Origin: Breznakibacter sp.
GTDB lineage: Bacteria > Bacteroidota > Bacteroidia > Bacteroidales > Marinilabiliaceae
NCBI GenBank assembly: GCA_018055415.1
Contig: JAGPHP010000007.1
Span: 1-36,499, forward strand
Length of the DNA stretch: 36,499 nt
Direction: 5' to 3'
Positions 1 through 8,820 of this stretch are shown here, piece after piece (position 1 is the stretch's first letter; each line of letters starts with the position of its first letter). The notes beneath the pieces are model-generated. The model searched no databases. It was not told where the DNA came from and saw only the letters and a program-made list of their open reading frames with translations. The position numbers and the translations under genes were made by a program.

Positions 1-2
1 TG

Positions 3-90
3 CGGAGAATTAGGGATTCGAACCCTAGATACCCTTGTGAGGTATACACACTTTCCAGGCGTGCTCCTTCGACCACTCGGACAATTCTCC
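3..90 (-). tRNA. tRNA-Ser (anticodon GGA)
   Basis: Read on the minus strand, the acceptor stem GGAGAAT pairs with ATTCTCC. The anticodon stem CACGC/GTGTG holds the loop CTGGAAA, with anticodon GGA complementary to positions 54-56. The T arm contains GGTTCGAATCC. A long variable arm, as expected of class II tRNAs, gives about 88 nt. The 3' CCA is not encoded: the discriminator G is followed by CA. It decodes UCC and UCU codons. It lies 15 nt downstream of the tRNA-Trp gene and is probably co-transcribed with it. Confidence 0.95.
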
Positions 91-105
91 AATAAATAAA
101 AAATG

Positions 106-177
106 CACGGGAGGAGAGATTCGAACTCCCGACAGCTGGTTTTGGAGACCAGTGCTCTACCGCTGAACTACTCCCGT
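106..177 (-). tRNA. tRNA-Trp (anticodon CCA)
   Basis: The minus-strand sequence folds as a standard 72-nt cloverleaf. The acceptor stem is ACGGGAG/CTCCCGT with discriminator G. The anticodon stem CTGGT/ACCAG surrounds the loop CTCCAAA, with anticodon CCA complementary to positions 143-145. The T arm is GGGAG/CTCTC around TTCGAAT. No CCA tail is encoded. In many Bacteroidetes tRNA-Trp stands ahead of secE-nusG; here tRNA-Ser follows it and the window ends, so that linkage cannot be seen. Confidence 0.95.
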
Positions 178-190
178 TTTTTGTGCTGTG

Positions 191-198
191 CAAAAGTA
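191..198 (-). promoter_or_regulatory. -7 promoter element for the tRNA-Trp/tRNA-Ser unit
   Basis: On the minus strand this reads TACTTTTG, a perfect match to the Bacteroidetes -7 consensus TAnnTTTG. It lies 13 nt upstream of the tRNA-Trp 5' end, the right distance for a start site a few bases before the mature tRNA. I see no clear TTG -33 element at the usual spacing. Confidence 0.6.
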
Positions 199-303
199 TA
201 ATATTATTTGAAATATCACCCTTCGCACTACTTTATTTTTTATATTATGTTGACTTTTTGAAATGGTGGATCATACTAAATAATAAATGTAAAACTATTT
301 ATT

Positions 304-1026
304 ATGTGGAAAGAATACCTATCGTTTTCAAAATCAGAGAGAATAACCTTTCTGACCCTTACAATTATTATCATCCTGCTGTTAATCTTAAGCCGCGGAA
401 TTAATGCTATCAAAATAATGGATTCTCCAAATTTGGCGGAAGAGGCAATGATTATGGAGTATTATTACTCTCTTAATGATTCGATAGATTCTCTCAAAAA
501 CAGAAGGGCTACTGGTACTTGGCAGCCTTCTTGCAAGGCAAAGAGTAGCTCAATTCATTCTAATTTTGATGCATCAATAACCTCAAAGAGCAGTAAGAGT
601 AGATCTAAATCAAAAAATCGAGATATGATGCAAATAGAGATCAACAGTGCTGATACTGCCATTTTTGCTCTCTTGCCAGGAGTTGGGCCTACTATTTCAT
701 CTCGTATCGTAAAGTATAGGAGTAGCTTAAAAGGCTTTTATGAGAAGGAGCAGTTATTAGAAGTTTTTGGTGTCGATTCGCTCCTTTTTGATAAAATCTC
801 ACCTTACTTAGTTGTTGATTCAATATCAATCGAGAAATTAAATTTCAATCAGATCTCCATCGCACGAATGAAAAATCATCCATATTTAGATTTCTACCAA
901 GCAAAAGAGGTTTATGAATATCGATTGAAATTTGGAAATTTTAAGTCTATCAAGGATGTTTTGCTCTTATCTTCCTTTGAGAATATTAATAGAGGTAGAA
1001 TTGAACACTATTTTTGTGTGAATTAG
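304..1026 (+). CDS. membrane-anchored helix-hairpin-helix protein (ComEA-like)
   Basis: A 240-residue protein with a single hydrophobic helix at about residues 13-31, so probably anchored in the inner membrane. A serine/lysine-rich low-complexity linker spans about 81-105. A well-formed helix-hairpin-helix repeat spans about 111-170, starting EINSADTAIFALLPGVGPT, which resembles the DNA-binding repeat of ComEA. A second, degenerate HhH-like segment covers about 176-238. ComEA proteins bind DNA during uptake in competent bacteria, but HhH proteins of this layout are widespread in Bacteroidetes without shown competence, so the role is unknown. The ATG at 304 gives the membrane helix right after a short positively charged start. 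No partner competence genes are nearby. Confidence 0.75.
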   Translation: MWKEYLSFSKSERITFLTLTIIIILLLILSRGINAIKIMDSPNLAEEAMIMEYYYSLNDSIDSLKNRRATGTWQPSCKAKSSSIHSNFDASITSKSSKSRSKSKNRDMMQIEINSADTAIFALLPGVGPTISSRIVKYRSSLKGFYEKEQLLEVFGVDSLLFDKISPYLVVDSISIEKLNFNQISIARMKNHPYLDFYQAKEVYEYRLKFGNFKSIKDVLLLSSFENINRGRIEHYFCVN

Positions 1027-1156
1027 TAGTTGTGTTAGATTGATATTTAAAATGATTATTTTATAACAAAATGTAAGTATTTTAATGTTAATAGTCTTTA
1101 TGTGATCTTAAATTTAGGTTTTTTGCAATAAATCGTAAAAATAAATTGAGTTTTGT

Positions 1157-1187
1157 TTTGTTGTTATTTATAGAACAATTAATTTAG
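1157..1187 (+). promoter_or_regulatory. probable promoter of asnB
   Basis: TTTG at 1157-1160 is followed after 19 nt by TAATTTAG at 1180-1187, which matches the Bacteroidetes -33/-7 arrangement (TTTG, N19, TAnnTTTG) except for one base in the -7 element. It would place the start site about 30 nt before the asnB ATG. The rest of the 198-bp gap after the HhH gene is AT-rich with nothing else I recognise. Confidence 0.45.
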
Positions 1188-1224
1188 CACCCATAAATAA
1201 TGTCATAAATTAAAGCGAAATAGT

Positions 1225-2892
1225 ATGTGTGGTATTGTCGGAGTTTTTGAATTAAAGCAAAAGTCAGAAGAGTTGCGTCAGCAGGTTCTTGAGATGTCAA
1301 AGAAAATTCGCCATCGTGGTCCAGATTGGTCTGGAATTTATTGTGGTGACAAAGCTATTTTGGCACATGAGCGCCTCTCAATTGTTGATCCTCAGTCGGG
1401 TGGACAGCCTCTTTATAGTAAGGATGGAAAATTAGTGCTTGCTGTTAACGGTGAAATTTATAATCATCAAGAGTTAAGAAAAAAGTACGAAGGTAAATAT
1501 GAGTTTTTAACACACTCTGATTGTGAGGTTATATTAGCTCTTTATCGCGATAAGGGTCCTACTTTTATGGAAGATTTGAATGGAATTTTTGCTTTTGCAT
1601 TGTATGATATCGAGAAAAATCAATATTTCATTGGTCGTGATCATATCGGAATTATTCCATTATATAAAGGTTGGGATAAAAAAGGAAACTTTTATGTCGG
1701 TTCCGAATTAAAGGCTTTAGAAGGTTTTTGTAATAAGATAGAGGAGTTTTTACCTGGTTATCAGCTGTCAAGTGTTGATGGCGAGATGAAGAAATGGTAC
1801 ACTCGTGAATGGGAAAGTTTTGATAATGTAAAGAACAATCCTGCGTCTATTGATGAGTTGCACGATGCTTTAGAGGCAGCTGTTCATCGTCAATTGATGT
1901 CTGATGTACCTTATGGTGTTCTTCTTTCAGGAGGATTAGACTCTTCGGTAATCTCTGCTGTAGCCAAGAAATATGCTGCAAAACGAATAGAATCAGATGA
2001 CACACAAGCAGCATGGTGGCCACAACTTCACTCTTTCGCTGTAGGTTTAGTGGGCTCGCCAGACTTAGCAGCAGCTCGTAAAGTGGCCGATTTTATTGGA
2101 ACTGTGCACCACGAAGTTAATTTTACAGTTCAAGAAGGGCTTGATGCAGTAAAAGACGTTATTTATCACCTTGAAACATATGATGTTACGACAGTTCGTG
2201 CTTCAACACCAATGTATTTGTTAGCTCGAGTTATCAAATCTATGGGTGTAAAGATGGTGCTTTCGGGTGAAGGTGCTGATGAGTTGTTTGGTGGATATTT
2301 ATATTTTCATAAAGCACCTAATGCTCAAGCATTTCACGAAGAGACGGTTCGTAAATTAAGTAAATTACACTTATACGACTGTTTGCGTGCGAACAAGTCA
2401 TTGGCTGCTTGGGGTGTTGAAGGTCGTGTGCCATTTTTAGATAAGGAGTTTATCGATGTAGCAATGCGTATGAATCCTGAAGAGAAGATGGCTAAAAATG
2501 GTCGCATGGAAAAATGGGTAGTTCGTAAAGCTTTTGAAGATATTCTTCCTGAAAGTGTTGCTTGGAGACAAAAAGAGCAATTCTCTGATGGAGTGGGATA
2601 TAGCTGGATTGATACTCTTAAAGAGGTGGCAAATAACGAGGTAACAGATGAGATGATGGCTAATGCGAAATATCGATTTGCAATTAATCCTCCAATGTCA
2701 AAAGAGGAGTATCGTTATCGTACCATTTTTGAATCGCACTTCCCTTCTGATTCTGCTGCTGCATGTGTACCATCAGTGCCATCGGTTGCTTGCTCAACTC
2801 CAATTGCGCTTGAATGGGATGCTTCATTTAAAAACCTCAACGATCCTTCTGGTCGTTCGGTTAAAAGTGTTCACAATGAGGCATATAAATAG
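1225..2892 (+). CDS. asnB: asparagine synthase B, glutamine-hydrolysing
   Basis: Makes asparagine from aspartate, ATP and glutamine in the cytoplasm. At 555 residues it is the full length of E. coli-type AsnB. It starts MCGIVGVF, so Cys2 is the class II amidotransferase nucleophile once Met1 is removed. The N-terminal glutaminase domain covers about 1-200. The C-terminal synthetase domain carries the pyrophosphate-loop motif SGGLDSS at 235-241. The conserved tail with ALEWDASF and SGRSVKSVHN near the end also fits AsnB. It is a single-gene unit between its own promoter and a terminator at 2915. Confidence 0.97.
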   Translation: MCGIVGVFELKQKSEELRQQVLEMSKKIRHRGPDWSGIYCGDKAILAHERLSIVDPQSGGQPLYSKDGKLVLAVNGEIYNHQELRKKYEGKYEFLTHSDCEVILALYRDKGPTFMEDLNGIFAFALYDIEKNQYFIGRDHIGIIPLYKGWDKKGNFYVGSELKALEGFCNKIEEFLPGYQLSSVDGEMKKWYTREWESFDNVKNNPASIDELHDALEAAVHRQLMSDVPYGVLLSGGLDSSVISAVAKKYAAKRIESDDTQAAWWPQLHSFAVGLVGSPDLAAARKVADFIGTVHHEVNFTVQEGLDAVKDVIYHLETYDVTTVRASTPMYLLARVIKSMGVKMVLSGEGADELFGGYLYFHKAPNAQAFHEETVRKLSKLHLYDCLRANKSLAAWGVEGRVPFLDKEFIDVAMRMNPEEKMAKNGRMEKWVVRKAFEDILPESVAWRQKEQFSDGVGYSWIDTLKEVANNEVTDEMMANAKYRFAINPPMSKEEYRYRTIFESHFPSDSAAACVPSVPSVACSTPIALEWDASFKNLNDPSGRSVKSVHNEAYK

Positions 2893-2914
2893 TATATATA
2901 AATACGATAAATAT

Positions 2915-2945
2915 AAAGCCATCCTTAGGGGTGGCTTTTTTTTGT
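2915..2945 (+). terminator. rho-independent terminator after asnB
   Basis: AAAGCCATCC at 2915-2924 pairs with GGGTGGCTTT at 2929-2938 (one G-T wobble) over a short loop, and a run of T follows. It sits 23 nt after the asnB stop. Confidence 0.85.
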
Positions 2946-2995
2946 TTTTAGCATTAATTAAAACTATAAATAGGGCTTTGTATAACGATTAATAC

Positions 2996-3003
2996 TATTT
3001 TTG
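2996..3003 (+). promoter_or_regulatory. -7 promoter element of purB
   Basis: TATTTTTG matches TAnnTTTG exactly and lies 18 nt before the ATG at 3022. A TTTG at 2977-2980 is upstream, but its 15-nt spacing is shorter than usual. The element overlaps the TTG that would open a longer reading frame, which argues for starting purB at the ATG. Confidence 0.5.
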
Positions 3004-3021
3004 CGTTTTAAATTAAAACGT

Positions 3022-4368
3022 ATGATGGATTTTCATTTGTTAACTGCTATCTCTCCAATTGATGGTAGATATAGAAGTAAAGTTGATGGTTTAGCTCTCT
3101 ATTTTTCGGAGTATGCGCTTATTAAATACAGAGTTTTGGTTGAGGTTGAATATTTTATTGCGTTGTGCGATATTCCGTTGCCTCAGTTAAAAAGTTTTGA
3201 TAAGAAGAATTACCCAGCTCTAAGAGATATTTACGATCAGTTTAAACTCGAAGATGCTGAGCGTATCAAGGAGATTGAAAGTGTTACAAATCACGATGTT
3301 AAGGCAGTTGAGTATTTTCTTAAAGAGAAGTTCGACCTATTAAATCTTCAAGCGTATAAAGAGTTTATCCATTTTGGACTTACATCGCAAGATATTAACA
3401 ATACAGCTGTTCCATATTCGTTAAGAGAGGCTGTAAATGCTATCTATTATCCACTTTTAGAGGAGCTTATTCGCCAAATAGATGATCTTGCAACCGAATG
3501 GAAAGAGATTGCGATGTTGGCAAAAACACACGGTCAACCAGCCTCTCCAACTCGTTTGGGTAAAGAACTCAAGGTTTTTGTTGAGCGTTTAAATACTCAG
3601 TTAACGCTTTTAAAGAGTATTCCAAATTCCTCAAAATTTGGAGGTGCTACAGGTAACTTTAATGCTCACCATATTGCCTATCCTAATACGGATTGGAAAG
3701 AGTTTGGAAATCATTTTGTAAATGATGTTTTAAAGCTTGATAGAGAGCAAGTTACTACGCAAATTTCTAATTACGATAACCTTGCGGCAATCTTTGATAA
3801 CTTTAAGCGTATAAATACCATTTTGGTTGATATGTCTCGTGACTTCTGGACATACATCATGATGGAATATTTCAAACAAAAAGTAAAAAAGGGTGAAGTG
3901 GGCTCAAGTGCAATGCCGCACAAAGTTAATCCTATCGATTTCGAAAACGCTGAAGGTAATTTGGGCGTTGCGAATGCTCTGTTTGAACATCTCTCAGGAA
4001 AATTGCCTATTTCGAGACTACAACGCGATTTAACAGACTCAACAGTATTACGAAATATTGGTGTGCCAATTGCACATACAGTGTTGGCAATCACATCTTT
4101 ACAGAAAGGCTTAGGAAAGTTGGTTCTCAACGAAAAAGCCATCGCAAACGACTTGGAGAAGAATTGGGCTGTTGTGGCAGAAGGTATTCAAACCATCCTA
4201 CGCCGAGATGGATATCCTAATCCTTATGAAGCACTTAAAGATCTTACTCGAGGAAACTCTGAAATTACAGAGAAATCGATCTCGAGCTTTATTGATGGGT
4301 TAGATGTTTCGGATTCGGTTAAAGAGGAGTTACGTTTAATTACGCCACACAGTTATACTGGAATATAA
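3022..4368 (+). CDS. purB: adenylosuccinate lyase
   Basis: Cleaves SAICAR to AICAR and adenylosuccinate to AMP, two steps of purine synthesis, each releasing fumarate. The 448-residue product begins MMDFHLLTAISPIDGRY, typical of the E. coli-like PurB branch. The fumarase/aspartase superfamily signature GSSAMPHKVNP occurs at about 294-304, with the catalytic serine in the SS pair. TSQDINNTA and KTHGQPASPT are the other conserved active-site segments. The frame stays open upstream to a TTG at 3001, but that codon lies inside the -7 promoter element, so I place the start at the tandem ATGs 3022/3025. The ABC exporter follows after 21 nt and is probably co-transcribed. Confidence 0.96.
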   Translation: MMDFHLLTAISPIDGRYRSKVDGLALYFSEYALIKYRVLVEVEYFIALCDIPLPQLKSFDKKNYPALRDIYDQFKLEDAERIKEIESVTNHDVKAVEYFLKEKFDLLNLQAYKEFIHFGLTSQDINNTAVPYSLREAVNAIYYPLLEELIRQIDDLATEWKEIAMLAKTHGQPASPTRLGKELKVFVERLNTQLTLLKSIPNSSKFGGATGNFNAHHIAYPNTDWKEFGNHFVNDVLKLDREQVTTQISNYDNLAAIFDNFKRINTILVDMSRDFWTYIMMEYFKQKVKKGEVGSSAMPHKVNPIDFENAEGNLGVANALFEHLSGKLPISRLQRDLTDSTVLRNIGVPIAHTVLAITSLQKGLGKLVLNEKAIANDLEKNWAVVAEGIQTILRRDGYPNPYEALKDLTRGNSEITEKSISSFIDGLDVSDSVKEELRLITPHSYTGI

Positions 4369-4389
4369 GTAATTGATTAATAAAAGAAT

Positions 4390-6213
4390 ATGAAGGATTT
4401 TTTATTATTGCTTAGAAGGTTTGTTCCCCCCTACAAGAAAAACCTGATATTCACTTTTATTTTCAATTCTCTAGCGGCTGTGTTTACGGTCTTTAGTATG
4501 GTGGTGTTAATCCCAATACTTGAGATATTATTTGGTATCGCTAAAGATGTTACATCACTTGTCCCTTGGGTATTTAATAAGGAGGCTATTCTTAATAACG
4601 CATATTATTATATTACGCTTGCAAAGCATACTCATGGAGTTGGGCTTACACTTATTTACGTAGGTTCATTTTTTGTGTTTGCTACTTTTTTAAAGGTTGG
4701 ATTCGCATATCTTGGTGCTTATCAGGCTTTTATGATAAGAAACGGTGTAACTCTTGATATTCGAAACATGATGTTTCGTAAAATATTAAGACTACCATTA
4801 TCATTCTTTTCGGGTGAGCGTAAAGGGGACATTATGGGACGATTAATGGGTGATGTTGGAGAGGTTGAAGGCTCAATAATGTCTTCATTAGATATGTTCC
4901 TGAAGAATCCCATCACCATTTTGGTTGTTTTGGGTATGATGTTCTATCTATCTGCTCTATTGACTTTCTTTATCTTAATTATGTTGCCAATTGCTGGTTA
5001 CGCTATTGGTGCAGTGGGTAAATCTTTGAAAAAAGAGTCCCGAAAAGGTCAACAGAAATTAGGTGCAATCTTGTCTGTTATTGAGGAGTCTTTGAGTGGA
5101 CTACGAATCATTAAGGCTTTTAATGCTGAGGGACGAATGGGGACTAAATTCTTTCGTGAACTAACAGATTATAAGGATATTAATACTAAGATGATGAGAA
5201 GGCGCGAATTGGCTCATCCTCTAAGTGAGTTGCTTGGTACTATTGTGATCATCTTTATTGTTTGGTTTGGAGGTACTTTGGTTATTAATAAACCTGGTGG
5301 AATTTCTGGTCCTGAATTCTTAATGTTTATTGGCCTTTTCTATCAAATTATAAATCCTGCAAAAGCATTTGTTAATGCTTTTTATAGTATTCAAAAAGGG
5401 ATGGCTTCGATGGAGCGTATTGATGCCATTCTTCTAGCTGATGAGAAGATTACCGATGCCCCTAATGCTGTGAAAATGGATTCTCTCAAGAGTAGCGTCG
5501 AGTTTAGAAACGTTAGTTTTGCATATGATGAGAAACAGGTGTTGAAAAATGTTTCTGTTTCTATCGAAAAGGGTAAAACTGTGGCTTTAGTGGGACAGTC
5601 GGGTAGTGGTAAAACGACATTTGTCGATTTAATACCTCGTTTTCATGATATCGTAATTTCGGGTGGTATTTTTATTGATGAGGTAAATATTAAAGATATT
5701 AAACTGCACGATTTAAGAGAGTTAATGGGTAATGTAAACCAAGACGCCATCTTGTTTAACGATACTATCTTTAATAACATCGCATTTGGTGTTGAGAATG
5801 CCACGATGGAACAAGTTATTGCAGCGGCTAAGGTTGCTAATGCTCATAACTTTATCATGGAGACTGAAAATGGATACGACACAAATATTGGTGATCGTGG
5901 TGGAAAACTATCAGGTGGTCAGCGTCAGAGATTAAGTATAGCACGTGCAATTCTAAAGAATCCTCCAATTTTGATCTTAGATGAAGCTACTTCTGCATTG
6001 GATACAGAATCAGAAAGATTAGTACAAGACGCATTAGAACGCCTAATGGAGAACAGAACTTCGATAGTTATTGCTCATAGACTCTCAACTGTTAGAAATG
6101 CCGATTTGATATGTGTTTTTCACGAAGGAGAAATTGTGGAGCGAGGAACACATGATGAGCTAATTACTTTAGATGGAACTTATAAAAAGCTTCATAGTTT
6201 ACAGATGAGATAG
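4390..6213 (+). CDS. ABC exporter, fused permease-ATPase (MsbA-like)
   Basis: A 607-residue half-transporter expected to act as an inner-membrane homodimer. The N-terminal part, about 1-330, holds roughly six membrane segments (for example around 20-45, 85-105, 170-210 and 275-320). The C-terminal ATPase has Walker A GQSGSGKT at 402-409, signature LSGGQ at 507-511, Walker B ILILDEAT at about 527-534, a D-loop SALD and the H-loop in AHRLST. This is the type IV exporter layout of MsbA and other lipid or drug flippases. Substrate cannot be told from sequence; MsbA, which flips lipid A, is the usual annotation. It follows purB by 21 nt and ends just before a strong bidirectional terminator. Confidence 0.9.
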   Translation: MKDFLLLLRRFVPPYKKNLIFTFIFNSLAAVFTVFSMVVLIPILEILFGIAKDVTSLVPWVFNKEAILNNAYYYITLAKHTHGVGLTLIYVGSFFVFATFLKVGFAYLGAYQAFMIRNGVTLDIRNMMFRKILRLPLSFFSGERKGDIMGRLMGDVGEVEGSIMSSLDMFLKNPITILVVLGMMFYLSALLTFFILIMLPIAGYAIGAVGKSLKKESRKGQQKLGAILSVIEESLSGLRIIKAFNAEGRMGTKFFRELTDYKDINTKMMRRRELAHPLSELLGTIVIIFIVWFGGTLVINKPGGISGPEFLMFIGLFYQIINPAKAFVNAFYSIQKGMASMERIDAILLADEKITDAPNAVKMDSLKSSVEFRNVSFAYDEKQVLKNVSVSIEKGKTVALVGQSGSGKTTFVDLIPRFHDIVISGGIFIDEVNIKDIKLHDLRELMGNVNQDAILFNDTIFNNIAFGVENATMEQVIAAAKVANAHNFIMETENGYDTNIGDRGGKLSGGQRQRLSIARAILKNPPILILDEATSALDTESERLVQDALERLMENRTSIVIAHRLSTVRNADLICVFHEGEIVERGTHDELITLDGTYKKLHSLQMR

Positions 6214-6229
6214 TGAATTATGGTTATTA

Positions 6230-6273
6230 TATCTAACAAAAAAGCCCTCTTGTGAGGGCTTTTTTGTTAGATA
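6230..6273. terminator. bidirectional terminator between ABC exporter and lutA-like gene
   Basis: A near-perfect 20-bp stem: 6230-6249 pairs with 6254-6273 over the loop TTGT. The core is GCCCTC/GAGGGC flanked by A6 and T6, so it works for both convergent transcripts. Confidence 0.92.
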
Positions 6274-6284
6274 ATTTGCTGATT

Positions 6285-7004
6285 CTAGAAATTTGAAATT
6301 ACATCAGCTAAGTGAATCGTTTTGATTGGTAGATTCTGTTTGTCAATATAACTTTGATAATTGAGAAGACACGATGCATCTGCCGAAACGATGTACTCGG
6401 CGCCGGTCTTAAGCGCGTTTTCAACCTTTTGACTAACCATAGCTGTTGATATAGGTACATATTTAACCATAAAGGTGCCTCCAAAGCCACAGCAAACATC
6501 TGTATCTGCCATTTCAATCAACTCAAGTCCCTTAACATTGTCAAGGAGTTTTCGAGGCTCCTCTTTTATTTTATAGTCTCTCAACGCACTACATGAATCA
6601 TGGTAGGTTACTTTATGAGGAAATGAGGCTCCAAAATTGCTTTTACCTAACTTATTAACTAAAAAATCGGTTAACTCAAAAACGTTGTTAGTGAGTCGTT
6701 CACACTCATTAAGCATTTTTAAATCATCCTCAAATAGTTTTGAGTAGCTGTTCTTTATATAGCCTGCGCATGATGCCGATGGCGAAACAATTGGATTGTC
6801 GTTTGGGAAATCTTTTATGAATTTTTCTGCTAATTTCCGAGCATCTTTCCAATAGCCACTATTAAATGATGGTTGCCCGCAGCACGTTTGCTCTGGATTA
6901 TAATTTACACTTAAATCCAGCGATTCAAGTATTTTTACAACATTCCATGCTGTTTTAGGATATAACTGATCTATAAAACAGGGTATAAAAAGATCTACTT
7001 TCAT
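6285..7004 (-). CDS. LutA-type (Fe-S)-binding protein with two CCG domains
   Basis: 239 residues made of two cysteine-rich CCG domains. The first has C9, C41-C42 (CCGQPSFNSG) and C79; the second has C138, C171-C172 (CCGFGG) and C212. This pattern binds iron-sulfur clusters in LutA/YkgE, the small subunit of L-lactate oxidase LutABC, and in heterodisulfide reductase and glycolate oxidase GlcF subunits. The length fits LutA. LutB and LutC are not next to it; it is the third gene of an apparent operon behind a TPR protein and an outer-membrane barrel, 15 nt downstream of the latter. So either lutBC lie elsewhere or this is a stand-alone electron carrier. I leave the symbol empty for that reason. 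Confidence 0.85.
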   Translation of the reverse strand: MKVDLFIPCFIDQLYPKTAWNVVKILESLDLSVNYNPEQTCCGQPSFNSGYWKDARKLAEKFIKDFPNDNPIVSPSASCAGYIKNSYSKLFEDDLKMLNECERLTNNVFELTDFLVNKLGKSNFGASFPHKVTYHDSCSALRDYKIKEEPRKLLDNVKGLELIEMADTDVCCGFGGTFMVKYVPISTAMVSQKVENALKTGAEYIVSADASCLLNYQSYIDKQNLPIKTIHLADVISNF

Positions 7005-7019
7005 TTATTTATCTAAACA

Positions 7020-8783
7020 TTAAAATTTAATACCTAATCCAGCACGCACATTGATCCCATGTGTTGGATATTCGTTCCATTTATAATAATCGGAGGCAAT
7101 TAAATTATAAATACCTCCAAAAAACATCCAACGTTGGTTATAGTGATACTCTCCGTTAATGCTAATATCAAGAGCCTGTTTGAGCGTTTTCTCATCTAAT
7201 GTCGTAGGATCAAAAGCATATCGTTTCCCGATAGAGGTCACGTTTGCATTAATTATCAAACCTTCTAGAGGACGAATAGTTGATTTTAATCCAAACTCAA
7301 GTTGTGGTTTATGCCAAGCTTGTGGTTGGTAGGATAGGTTGTATTGGTTATATGAACCAAACAAAATGAAATCTAAGTTGTCGGTAGGTTTAACCACAAA
7401 CTCTCCTATTAAATTGAGTAATTTACCATCATCATAAACAACATCAAAGCGATTTGAGTAGTCAAATAGTTGGGTCATCGTTGTGTTTGTTGGGTCAGTA
7501 GTTCGATAAAGCTTATTTACAAAGAAGTGCTCATCGGTGAATGAAGAGTAGCTTGCTTCAACTAAAAAGGAGGTTTTAGAACTAAAATTTCCTTTCAGTC
7601 CACCAAACATCCTTAACCCATAAAAACTGCTTTTAACAGATAAATCGGGCGCTACGTAGTAGTTTTCGTATGCAACATCTTTGTATTTATTAACATTAAG
7701 TTTACTAGACAAACCTCCATAAGCCGTTATAATATCTTCTGCAAGATTTAGGTTTGCCAATAGATGTGGACCAATTTTGAATCCTTTCTCATCTAGATCA
7801 CCTGTTTGATTGTAAATGTTTAAACCCACTTGAATATCCATGTGGCTAAAGATAAATCCAACTCTAGGCATTAAGGTAACTGTAGCTCTATTTCCCGAAA
7901 CGTAGTTGTATTGGGGATAGGTTGATGTGGATGTGTTTAACATATTAACATCAATGGTTGCTAATCCCAACAGATACATACTTTCTTGGTTGTGGCGGTA
8001 ACTTCCATCTAAAAATATGGATGTTTCACCTACGCTATATTTATTACCATAGTTTGAAAAGGTAAAGCCTCCTGTGTAAGAGTCATCTTTTTCTTGTCCT
8101 GCAAAGGATTGTAAGTTTATGGCAGCTTCAAAATTACTGTGGTATTGGCTTGATCCTTCTGCGAGAGAAGCACCTGAAGTACTATCAGATGAGCCACTGT
8201 TTAAATAGTAATAGCTTGCAGGGTTTATGTTCTCAAGCCCGTAATATTCAACTCCAGTTCGGTTATATTTTATATCAAATCCGATAGTTTTATTTTTAAT
8301 GAATCGACGGGCACTAAAGCCTAAATTAGTATTGCTGTGTGGGGCATCAACAAGTGTGTCGTTCGATAGTTTAAGTGTACCAAATGAACTAAGGTGATCA
8401 AAATTTAGTCCTACTGCATATTTGTCCGATTGGTAGATGTTATAGTAAAGTTCACCAAAAATGGTGGAGTAGGTGCCTGCTCCAAATTTAATTAACGTTT
8501 TCTCAGGATAAAAGATGCGCTCTTTAGCCATTGTTGCCGCAGAGATTGGCTGTGTTACAAATTCAGATTCATATCTTTTTGCATTGATTTTGTATTCAAA
8601 TGTAGGCTTTGCAGATGTGGTGTCGTCAATTTGGGGTGAAACTGATATTTTTGTTGCTTCTGCAACTGCGGGAGTATATTGACTTACCACTTTAACATCT
8701 TTATTAATAGACTCTTGTGCATAACTATTAGAGAAAATAGCAAAAGCAAACATATATAGTGAAACTCTCTTCATTGGAATCAT
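7020..8783 (-). CDS. outer-membrane beta-barrel protein
   Basis: 587 residues with an N-terminal signal peptide (hydrophobic MFAFAIFSNSYA, then Q). From about residue 90 there are alternating polar and aromatic strands throughout, ending in AGLGIKF with a terminal phenylalanine, the usual outer-membrane insertion signal. Such proteins are often labelled TonB-dependent receptors in Bacteroidetes, but I see no clear plug domain and the length is short for one. An alternative start at 8774 (MKRVSLYMFAF) gives a cleaner signal peptide. It sits between the TPR gene (37 nt upstream) and the lutA-like gene (15 nt downstream), so the three are likely co-transcribed. Function unknown; a fixed partnership with the TPR protein is inferred. 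Confidence 0.75.
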   Translation of the reverse strand: MIPMKRVSLYMFAFAIFSNSYAQESINKDVKVVSQYTPAVAEATKISVSPQIDDTTSAKPTFEYKINAKRYESEFVTQPISAATMAKERIFYPEKTLIKFGAGTYSTIFGELYYNIYQSDKYAVGLNFDHLSSFGTLKLSNDTLVDAPHSNTNLGFSARRFIKNKTIGFDIKYNRTGVEYYGLENINPASYYYLNSGSSDSTSGASLAEGSSQYHSNFEAAINLQSFAGQEKDDSYTGGFTFSNYGNKYSVGETSIFLDGSYRHNQESMYLLGLATIDVNMLNTSTSTYPQYNYVSGNRATVTLMPRVGFIFSHMDIQVGLNIYNQTGDLDEKGFKIGPHLLANLNLAEDIITAYGGLSSKLNVNKYKDVAYENYYVAPDLSVKSSFYGLRMFGGLKGNFSSKTSFLVEASYSSFTDEHFFVNKLYRTTDPTNTTMTQLFDYSNRFDVVYDDGKLLNLIGEFVVKPTDNLDFILFGSYNQYNLSYQPQAWHKPQLEFGLKSTIRPLEGLIINANVTSIGKRYAFDPTTLDEKTLKQALDISINGEYHYNQRWMFFGGIYNLIASDYYKWNEYPTHGINVRAGLGIKF

Positions 8784-8820
8784 TTTTACTTTTTTTGATA
8801 AATAAGTTATTTGCGACTTT

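Noticed and set aside
183..404. 73-codon open frame upstream of and overlapping the HhH gene
   Set aside because: It overlaps the better-supported HhH gene in another frame, covers the tRNA promoter region and has no recognisable product.
2663..2992. 109-codon open frame overlapping the asnB end and its terminator
   Set aside because: It runs through the asnB terminator hairpin and is out of frame with conserved AsnB sequence.
3771..4142. 123-codon minus-strand open frame inside purB
   Set aside because: Antisense to a conserved coding region; explained by codon bias of purB on the other strand.
6285..7004. Complete LutABC lactate-utilisation operon
   Set aside because: Only the LutA-like protein is present; neighbours are a barrel and a TPR protein, not LutB or LutC.
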